DNA of 40,035 nucleotides from Thoreauomyces humboldtii. Taxonomy: Eukaryota; Chytridiomycota; Chytridiomycetes; Spizellomycetales; Powellomycetaceae. The stretch covers positions 1-40,035 of the forward strand of contig JADGJA010000120.1 of NCBI GenBank assembly GCA_027596035.1. Reading direction: 5' to 3'. The translations under genes and the position numbers were made by a program. The notes beneath the pieces are model-generated. The model searched no databases. It saw only the letters and a program-made list of their open reading frames with translations, and had not been told where the DNA came from. Shown piece by piece: positions 10,250 to 19,300 of this stretch; position 1 is the first letter of the stretch; each line of letters begins with the position of its first letter.

Positions 10250-12968
10250 CTATACCAGCACCCATCCCTCGCGTTCACTTCTAACAGGTCCCTCGAGCGT
10301 AGGGACACCGAAGCCGTCCTGGACTTGGCTATCCTTCACCGCTTTCTGTAGCTGCTGCTCCTCCTCCTCCTCTCTGTCTTCGTCCTTCTGCTCCCTGGAC
10401 CTGATCTTGTCCTCTAAAACTTCGACGCTTTTTGCTAGTGCCAGGAGCTGCGCCGACCCCGCGTTAGGACCATCGGCCACTCCGCTGCGAAGTTTACTGA
10501 TCATCTGGTAGACGGCCGGCCACTCGATGTGGTCGTACATGCAGCGCGTGGAGAGAATCGTGGGAATGGCGTTCCAAGCCGCGATGGCCGGGTCGGTCAG
10601 GGCTGCGATGCAAGCCAGGCGCACGTCCAAGGCCGGATCCTTGAGATGACTGACAAGCGTGGACGTTGCCTTCGTGATGCCATGAGCTTCTTGCCATGGC
10701 GCAGAGATTCTGATACCCTTGACTACGGCGCTGCGGGCTAGCTCGGGCTGTTTTCCGAGGGTTAGAGCGTCCAAAAGAAATGCGAAAGCCTTTGGAGATC
10801 GCGATTGCCCCAAAGCGCGGAGAGCACCGCTTCGGACGATCGCGTGCTGACCGATCTTGGAAGAGTCTTGGGCTGCCTCGAGCAAAAAATTGTCGTCGGC
10901 TGGATCGCATTGAGCGGCCAGACTCTCAAGAGCGGCCGCGTGTGCTCGATAAGGTAAGTCCTTGCCCTGTAGAAACCCGAGCAACGCAGCGCGATTGTCC
11001 TTATCACGGACGGATAGCGCGACCACAATGTCGTGCACGACGCTAGCGTTCGTTTCTTTCTTGAGCATCGCAATAAGAATTGCCCGGGAACCAGGAGTTT
11101 TGGCCTCTCCGAGAGCCTCGGCGACCCGCATCCGGACTTCGTAGAAAGGTTCAGCTACAACAGCTTCATGAACCTGAGTTGCTACCAGTTAGCCACTTCC
11201 TTGGACCGTCACGATAAAGACCAGATCCACTTACCTTCTGCAATGCGCTAGCACCTCCAATCTTGATGAGCTCGCGATAAGCCCAAACCCTTGGGATAAC
11301 GCCTTCGGCGCTCTTTGCGGTATTACCAAGGACTCCTTCTCCAGGATTCATGTCCATTGTAAACAGCAGAGTACAGTCTGGATCGACTCGGATCACACAC
11401 GGAAGTGCATTGCCGAGAGGGATGACAACGGAGGACCGAGCGTGATTGCCTTCCGACGAAAAGTCCATATTTTGTCGATGGGCCTTTCCGTCGGAATCGA
11501 TGATTTCAACGGTAAGGATGCAGTCAAACAAAGGGATGCTTTGCGAAGGATCGACCTGCGTTTGTTCGCAGGTAATCTCTACTTGTCGCTTCTCCGCACA
11601 GAATGTGTAATCGCCTTTAAAAGCCGGGAAGCTGGGAAGCGTCGAGATGTCGAGATCAAAACGAGAGCTGAACCGCAGAAAAAACAGTATGGCTACTTAC
11701 CCATTCGAGAAGATCCACTGATCGAAGAAGCGTGTGAGGTTCAATCCTGAAGCATCTTCGAGACAGCGGCGGAATTGGTCGGTCTCCACGATACGCGTGC
11801 GATACACTTTCAAGTATGTCCGAACACCCCGCCAGAAGGCATCCTCGCCAAGGAGCTGGCGCAACATGTGGAGCCGCCACGCCCCGCCAGGATATGTGTG
11901 CGAGTCAAACAAGGCCACAGGGACCTCGAATTTGTTCGTGACGATCGGGTGCATGTAATCTTCGGTTTCGGAAATATAGGAATCCGCCCAGTAGAGCAAT
12001 TCACTATGCAGAGCTTCTTTGCTGGCCGTCTTTTCCAGCCAAGCGGCTTCGCAGTACGTGGCCCAAGACTCTTTGAGCCAGATATCAGCATAGCTTCTGA
12101 TAGTGACCAGGTCGCCAAAGTACGTATGCGCCATCTCGTGAACATTCGTAAGATCATGCGCCATCCTAATTTGCGTGTCTTTGGCGTAGTTATCGTCCAT
12201 AAGCCCCTTTATATCCCAGGTCACGAGCGTCATATTTTCCATGGCCCCGCCCACGAACGGGGAACAGACCTGTCGATAGGTCGGCCACGGGAACTCCATG
12301 TCGAGGAGCTTTGGAAGGAATCGCATCATTGCCGGGGTGGTATCGAACAGGGCGTGCATGTCGCGATGGGCAGCGCCCAACGGCGCATAGTAGCTGACCG
12401 GTACACCGTTCACGGGCTCGACGGTGACGACTTCAAACAGACCGACCGCCACGCAGATGAGGTAGGATGGACACACGATGTCGAGGGCCCAGCTGGAGGT
12501 GCGTGATCCGTCATTATGTTCGTGCTGGCCGGTCGGTGCCCCGTTGGCGATGGCCTCCATGTGCGAGGGAGCCCGTAGACTGAAGGTCAACAAGCTGCGT
12601 ACAGCGCTGTGATCTGTGCAGGCGAGCCAATAGCGGGCACGCTCCGGTTCATGGTCCGTGATGGCGTGGAGAGGTCGATCTGGGTAGTTTTCGTCCGGCA
12701 CATTGAAGTAAAGGCCCCCGAGAGGCGAGACGACGGTGTATTCCAGACGGACAATACGCTGTTCCGCAGGTGCAAACGGGGTATTCCAGCGGAGATGAAC
12801 AAACTCGTTATCGTAGGTCCAAGCGTCCGCTCCTATGACGTCCAAGTCGCGAAACGACACCCCGTTTAGCCGGATGCTGTTCAACATCTTTGCAGGCACG
12901 CCCGAGTTCGAAGCATGATCGTTCACAAGCTTGTGGACAATGCTTGCTCGCACGCTCTTTCTTTCCAT
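10250..12968 (-). CDS. M1-family zinc aminopeptidase with HEAT-like C-terminal half
   Basis: Minus-strand exons 12968-11701, 11631-11235 and 11173-10250 give 862 residues from the first ATG. Gluzincin aminopeptidases remove N-terminal residues from peptides. The exopeptidase motif GGAMEN is at 240-245. The zinc site is HEMAH (277-281) with the third ligand E300 in LKESWATY, spaced as the family requires. The conserved Tyr is near 359 (HTYPGGAWRLHML). All catalytic residues are therefore present, unlike TAF2, which shares this fold. After a beta domain, the last 300 residues form repeated helix pairs (VRMRVAEALGEA, RSGALRALGQS) like HEAT repeats, then an acidic Glu-rich stretch. The N terminus begins abruptly inside the first beta domain. 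An acceptor-like TTTTAG lies just before the ATG, so one or more upstream exons are probably missing. Intron 11632-11700 was placed so the protein reads FDQWIFSNGFPAFKGDY. Confidence 0.88.
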
Positions 12969-13509
12969 ATTCCTAAAATCCAGACTGATGTCTGTGCTTT
13001 CCGAGCTTTGAGTTAGGCTTGGTGCGCGACTACGTTATGTTCTCTCCTAACGCGCAAGAATACCTATGGACGCGGAAGAAATGCAAGTGTTTGGGACATA
13101 TTTGGGAACGACATTGTCAGGAGCAAAGTCCCCGGTCGCGTCCTCACTGAAGCGATGATGGGCCTGGCAGGCATGTTGACGAGGCATTGTGATCTGCCTG
13201 CGTTCTGTGATGGTGCGTTGTATCCATGCACTTCAGGAGCGCGAGCTCAATTTCGTCTGTGCATTGAATGGTACTCGAATGCACAGCCTCCTGACAGTTG
13301 ACAGTTGATTTCCTGTACCGTGGGCTTGGAAAGAGAGACCTTCCCGTTCGGTCGCCCGCGGACGGAGGTGTGAGTCATTCGTGTGTGCAGTACCCGGTGT
13401 CCCAAAAAACAAAACAAAAACAGTTGTTGTTGTTGCGACTTTTGCTCGTCGGGTCACTCGGGTGCCATGGCCCATGGGCGTGCTCCGGCGCTCATAAAAG
13501 GACCACCCA

Positions 13510-13530
13510 GTACAGTACACAGTACTGTAC
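13510..13530. promoter_or_regulatory. Perfect 9-3-9 inverted repeat upstream of the GATA factor gene
   Basis: GTACAGTAC and GTACTGTAC are exact reverse complements separated by ACA. They lie about 500 bases before the GATA factor start and about 540 bases before the aminopeptidase start, in a shared divergent promoter region. A TATA-like CATAAAAGG sits just to the left (about 13493). It could be a site for a dimeric regulator, but nothing else in the sequence shows this. Confidence 0.35.
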
Positions 13531-13682
13531 ACACACCTTCCATTCACCCGGCTTCCTCTCCTTCATTTCCCGTATCTTTGACGCGGCGACTCTTATCTCT
13601 TTCCGCAGGGACGCAACGAGGTGTTGCCGGTGACCCAGCACGGCAGTGACGGCGACGGCTTGCACCCTTTTTTCTTTTTGCT

Positions 13683-13733
13683 ATGGCTCCAACATCACGT
13701 TTTCGTCAAGCAGCCAGACACATTCCCCGGTAG
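13683..13733 (+). promoter_or_regulatory. Possible short upstream open reading frame in the GATA factor leader
   Basis: An ATG at 13683 opens a 16-residue frame closed by TAG at 13731-13733, about 300 bases before the main start. A second ATG near 13808 opens a frame of about 28 codons. Whether these lie in the mRNA is unknown because the transcription start is not visible. Confidence 0.25.
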
Positions 13734-14027
13734 CCACACACAGGCTTCACAGGTTCAACGACCAACTCCGCGCCCCTTTGCTCGTCGAAACCCAGACCGC
13801 GTTAGTGATGGTGTGTGCCGTCGGTCCACTGTTGCGGAGGGGCCGAGGAAAAAACCAGTTTTCTCGGCTTGGACGAAGGGGGGGGACGGTCATAAAGGCA
13901 GGTCTGCCTCGCTTGTCGTCACGTTTATCGATTCTTGCTTCACTCGTATCTGCAACTGTGCTTCGTCAAGCGGACACCCGGCATCGATATCCTCAACAGT
14001 TCCAGTACTTTACACTAGAACGCCAAG

Positions 14028-16209
14028 ATGGCTCCCCTCGTTCTCAAAGTGAACAGTAAAGAAAACTTTTCGGGATTTGCAAACCTGGAGACGAACGATG
14101 ACTTAGGTACCGTTGTTTGCTTGACGCATCGACACTAGGTCAATCGTCGGCCTTACCCTTTCCACCTCCCAAACAGTCAGAGCTTGGAAGACCTGCAGCA
14201 GGGTGAAAGCGGAGTTGGTCAACGGAAACCGACTAGAGAATCTTTCATGGCGGCTGTGGCATCTGCATCAGTCGATGGATCTTTTCCAGCAGCAACAATT
14301 TCGACGCATCGCCAAGAAGGCATCAAAGAAGCTCGACGAAGAGGACGTGCGAACACCATCGCTGTTGGGCAAGCGACCACCGAGGAAGACACCCGCCGAC
14401 AGGATCAATGCCCGGAAAGCAAGGGCCAACGCCCCGACGTCGATCGCTTTGCCAGCTTTGGCCCGGACCGCTTCCACCCCGGCTGTCAAGATGGTGAAAC
14501 GAACACCCGAACTGGTGTCGAACAAGTCAGCGTCCGCGGCTCCACTGGCCACCATAAAGCAGTCTACGAACGTTGCGCCACCCTCGGTGGCCTGTATGCC
14601 TTCCGGCAAAGTAGTTTCAACGACGATTTCGGAGAAACCTATCGGTAACTTGCTTGCAACAGCGGCCGCAAAGGACGAACCACGTCGCCCACTAGACCCA
14701 GTAGTACCCGCACTTACACCGAGTGCAACATGGGCACCACCGACGGCGGAGCCCGATTCGGTGTTCAGCTCAGCCCGCGAAGTCGTTCGAAACATGAATC
14801 CTTCTCTCAGCTCGTTTGGTTCTTACAACTTTCCCGTCATCGGTGAGGGATACTCGGACGAGCTTTTCGACGACTACCTGCGGGATTCGGTAGCTGGCTG
14901 GCAAGCGTCGATGGGAGGTATTGCGAAGCCCATGTTTCCTCCGAACGTGAACCGTTCAATGAATGTCCCGCGGCAGTTCGTAACGTCGGATGCTGAAGCA
15001 CAACAGATGTTCTCCTTTGCTCCACCGACATCCACATTTCAACCGCAACCAGAGCAGTTTGCGCTGACCACGCTTACATACGAGGGCAATGCCCCGTCCT
15101 TCGAATCATCGTACGACATTTCTGGGGGAACGTTGGCGGACGGTTACCCGGATAATGCATTTTCGTCAGACCTCACGGATCCTCAACAGTTCTTCAACCC
15201 TTTCATTGTACAATCAAACCCAATGGTATCGGCGGCGGCCTACTCCCCGGAATCTCTGCAGATCTCATCACCGTCTTCGCTCTCGCAACTTCCATCTCCA
15301 CCAACCTCTGATCCCTCCACGAGCCCCCCGACGAACTCCCTTACCAATCTTCCATTTCCTCTGTGTTCTCCTCATGATTTTGCATCTACACCGCAAGCGG
15401 AAAGCGTCATCCCAGCGCACCTCGCGGGGAAACCACCGTCCAAGGCCTCGCATAAACCGCGCACGTCTTCCTTCTCAGGTCAAGCACCCACGCAAGCGCC
15501 GCGTATGAACCGAAGTGTCGCTTTCGCTGGGAACAGCGACGGAAAGCTGATGTGCGAGAACTGCGAAGTGACATCGACTCCTCTATGGAGACGGTCGGCT
15601 GATGATGAACTTCTCTGCAACGCTTGCGGCTTATAGTGGGTTGAGTTCCGTTACCGCCTGTAGACATTTCGCTGCCGAAAAACTAAACCGATCCGCTTCC
15701 AGCCTCAAACTGCATCAGACCAACCGTCCGAAGAACCTCAAGTCGCTATCTGGACGGAAGGATCAGTCTGTGGAGATCATTCAAGCGACTTGCTTCAACT
15801 GTCTCACCAGCAACACACCGCTGTGGAGAAGAGATGATTCTGGCAACAACCTTTGCAATGCATGCGGCTTATAGTATGTATATTTGTTCTTCTTCTTCTA
15901 AATCGATCCGATTTGGGACTGACCAAAGTCTCTCCGTTCAGCCTCAAACTCCACGGCGCGATGCGGCCATTGTCAATGAAGACTGATGTTATACGAAAAC
16001 GTCAACGGTATGACAATGCCGGTACTCCGCGCACCGGCAAAAAGAAGGTCAAGGGCGAACCCCTCGAGCCTGAGGCCATGGTCAACGAACGGCCGCCGAC
16101 CCTCGCACCTCCACCGGAGCAACCCCCTTCCATCTCAATCGATCAACCAATGGCGGGCATTCTGCCCAACCAGTATCCTGTCCCGCATTACCTCCCGCAG
16201 CCATGGTAA
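14028..16209 (+). CDS. Two-finger GATA transcription factor with DUF1752-type N-terminal motif
   Basis: Exons 14028-14106, 14177-15635, 15703-15873 and 15942-16209 give 658 residues. The N terminus reads [15 protein letters not shown] then [15 protein letters not shown], matching the fungal DUF1752 motif found in nitrogen-type GATA factors (AreA/Gat1 group). A long Ser/Pro/Thr-rich middle region follows, likely activation or regulatory. Two zinc fingers lie near the C terminus, both C-X2-C-X17-C-X2-C: C486/C489/C507/C510 and C543/C546/C564/C567, each with the PLWRR core and CNACGLYLKLH end. Only 32 residues, without cysteine, separate them. Each finger is cut by an intron after the second base of the Tyr codon in CNACGLY. 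A basic stretch ([13 protein letters not shown], then KKKVKGE) follows finger 2. It probably binds paired GATA sites in the nucleus and may control nitrogen or iron genes. Confidence 0.9.
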
Positions 16210-16315
16210 AGGACTCCATCCCTCTTTTTGTATCACACCCAACATGTACCATAGCACTTCACATAGCCATTTTCTCCCAAAAAAGAACAATTATGTATTT
16301 ACAATTTCGCTTCCA

Positions 16316-19300
16316 TTACATTTCCCGCCAGTGAATTGAATTCTCTGCGCTCCTGTCGGGGTCGTCCCGAGTCGCACGGCCACGTGTTGGTGAGCGCATG
16401 GGAGAGTGTTTGGGTGATGACATCTGAGCGCTCGTGTTGGACGAAACTGTTCGTTGACGGATCCGCGAGGGTGGAGGTGGAGGTGGAGGCAAGTGGGTGT
16501 CGTCGGTCTGATTCCGTCTTTGTCGCTGCTGGTTCTGGTGCTGCTGATGCTCCGTCGACGCCGGCGCCGAGGGAGGGTTGGAGGACTTGCCCATGATGAG
16601 ATCGTCCAGCAGCTTTAGCTTTTGCATCTTCTGTTTGCACTGACCCTCCAGCTCCTTCACCCGTTCGACCAGCGAGGTCCTGGCTTGCTCCGCGAGGGCC
16701 ACGTCCGACCTCGCGCGTTTGAGGGTGCTGATGGTCTTCCTCAGGTCCCGTCGGGCCTTGGCTGCGTTCTCGTTCGAGGTCGCGCACCGTTCCGCGAGAT
16801 GGGAGAGGACTGTGTGGAGAGACTTGAAGGCCGAGGAGATGGCCATGCTCTTGTTAGCTGAAAGGGTTGCGTTCAGGTTGCCAGAGGAGGAGGAGAGGTG
16901 ATGTTGGAAGGGAGGAAGGTCGGGTCGTCGCTGCGGTTGTCCCGGCGTGTCGGGGTGTTCCCGCGCGACAGCCTTGGACTTTGGAGCTCCGCCAAAGACC
17001 GACTGCTGGATGTCATCGGCAAGGTTGTGGATGCGCACGCGGAGGTCCTCGTACTCTTGTTCCATGATGTCGAGGGCGGAAGAGTCACCTGCCTCCGTGA
17101 GGGTCTGGGTAGAAATGTGAAACTTGGCGGCGGCAGGTATAGTGATGGTCGGAACAGCGGCGGCGCTGGCAAGCTGCCTTTGAAGGTCTCGGATTGTCTC
17201 TTTCATTTTATGATGTGTTTTTCCCTCATACATACGTTGGGAAGCTTGCTCTTGGAGTTCAGACTTGGCAGCGCCCTTGGCGTCTGCGAGTTGAGTCTCA
17301 AGCTCTTTTATACGAGGCCTGAGCTGACGAAGCGTGTTCTCGTACGAACGACGGTCTTCAAGAGCCGTCTGTCGATCGGTGGCAGCGACCGTGTCTGCAC
17401 GAGCAATTTGCGCTTGGAGAGCGTTGAGCTTGGCGCGGAGGCTCGCAACGACGGGTGGGTCCGAGGTGGACGCTCTAAAGGACCCATCGTCGATTCCTGT
17501 GGCGGCCGATTCTGCGTGGCGTAAAGCACTCTCGAGTTCCTCAATCTTGCGAAGCAGCAACTTGCGCTCGGTCTCGTGCTCGAGGAGGAGTTCAGCATCT
17601 GTAGTTTTCACCAAAGCGGCCTTCTGCAGAACCATGTCCAGATCACGAACGCGGACTTTGAGCAAAGACTCAGAGTGCTGGGCGGCCAGCTTCTCATGCT
17701 CTGCAGCGGTAACCAATTCTTCGGCCTCTTGACGAGCAGCTTCCAGCTCACGAACCTTCTGGTACAAAGACGTCCGCGCCGCTTCCAGTTCTTGGACTAG
17801 CTCTAGGTCCTTTGCTTTGGCGTCCGCAGCCTGCTGGAGCTCAAGCTCCAATTCCCTGATCTTGTTTTTCAGCTGCGAGCTAGAATGCTGGGAAACAAGC
17901 TTCTCGGACTCTATTGAAGCAATGGCCGTCTCCGATTGCTGTAGCTTGCCTTTCATGTCGCGGAGCTCGCGAATCAATGCCATGCGCTCGAGTTCGTAGT
18001 CGTTGAGCTGTCCGTCCGCAGCACTCCTGGCGTTCAAGGCTTCCTGCAGGGTCTGGTCCAGCTGTCGTATCCGATTGGTGAGGGAGGCGTTCGTTTCGCG
18101 GAGCGCCTGCTTCTCTGCCTCCACTGTCGTAGAAGCGGCTCGGTAGTCTTCTACCCTAGCCTCAAACTCTCGGACCTTGCGGTTTAAATCCGTGAACTCT
18201 GTTTCGCGCTCCTGTAACGCCTGGGTGCTCGTGGCAGCGACGCTTTCCGCATCACTGACCCTAGCCTCCAGGTCGCGCACTTGTCGGAGAAGATGGGCGC
18301 GCTCGCCCTCGCGCTCCTCGAGCGTATCGGAGATTTTTGAGTGCGCAGTCTGGGCGCGTTGCAGCTCCTGATCGAGATCCCGTATCCGATTTGTTAATGA
18401 GTGGTTGGAGCTTCGCAGGGCTTGTCTCTCGCTATCCAGTTTCATGATGTCCCCTTTCGATCGCTCGAGCTCTTGTTCCGCAGCATGTAGTGTTTGAAGG
18501 AGCGCTTCCTTTTCAGACTCTTGGTCATGGAGCAAATTTGAGGTTGAGGTTCTAGCAATTTCGGCTTTCTGGATGCGGAGCTCAGCCTCCCGAACTTTGC
18601 TAGTGAGGGCGGAGGCAGCAATCTGCAGGGAGACTTTCTCTTCCTCAGCATCCGCAACCTTCCTTTGCGCGTGCTCAAGCCTGTCTTCGCAAGCTTGAAG
18701 CTCACGGAAAAGCGAGGCGTGCTGCATCTCATGCTCCTGTAGAAGGTGCGCCTTCTCGGTGCCAGCTTTCTCGGAACGTTGGAATTTGTCATCCAGTTCC
18801 CGTACTTTGCTTGTCAAGGCACTGTTGGCATTTTTCAGGCCGTCACGCTCCGTCTGAACGGTGACGAGAGTATCGTTGGAGCGACGCAACTTCTCCTCCA
18901 TCTTGCGCAGGTCTTGGACAAAAGCTTCGCGCTCGGTTTCGTGCTCATAGAGCCGATCTGTCAATGAATTTCTTGCGGCTTCCCCATGTTGGGCTCGCGA
19001 ATCAAGATCCTGTATCCTTCTGGTCAGAAGAACATTGGATTCTTCAAGTGCGGCGCTCTGTGCCTGCGCCAACCCTAGGTTGCTTTCAGATTGCTCTAGC
19101 TTGTTCTGAACCTTTCGCAATTCCTGCACCAAGGAATCCCGTTCTGCTTCGCACTGACGTAGGAGCTCCTGTGTCGATGTCTTGGCAGACTCGGCAGTCT
19201 TGAATCGGAGGTCCAGTTCCCGAATAGTTTTCTTCAGTCCAAAGTTGTCATCTTGTAGGACATCTTTCTCTTCATCTGCCTTTGCAAGCTTTGTCTCCGT

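Larger units (their letters stand above)
12969..14027. other. Intergenic between divergent aminopeptidase and GATA factor genes
   Basis: It should hold two promoters, the leader of the GATA factor and probably an undetected 5' exon of the aminopeptidase at its left end. There is an A-rich/TTG-repeat patch near 13406-13436, a perfect dyad at 13510-13530, and short upstream open frames in the GATA leader (13683-13733 and one starting near 13808). No larger coding region is supported. Confidence 0.5.

Noticed and set aside
11668..11700. A 33-base intron in the aminopeptidase gene
   Set aside because: It keeps the frame but is far shorter than other introns. The next acceptor gives a 69-base intron in the same frame and restores the expected SNG-F-P-x-F sequence.
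10250..12968. TAF2 (TFIID subunit) rather than an aminopeptidase
   Set aside because: TAF2 shares the M1 fold but has lost the zinc site. Here HEMAH, the distal Glu and GGAMEN are all intact.
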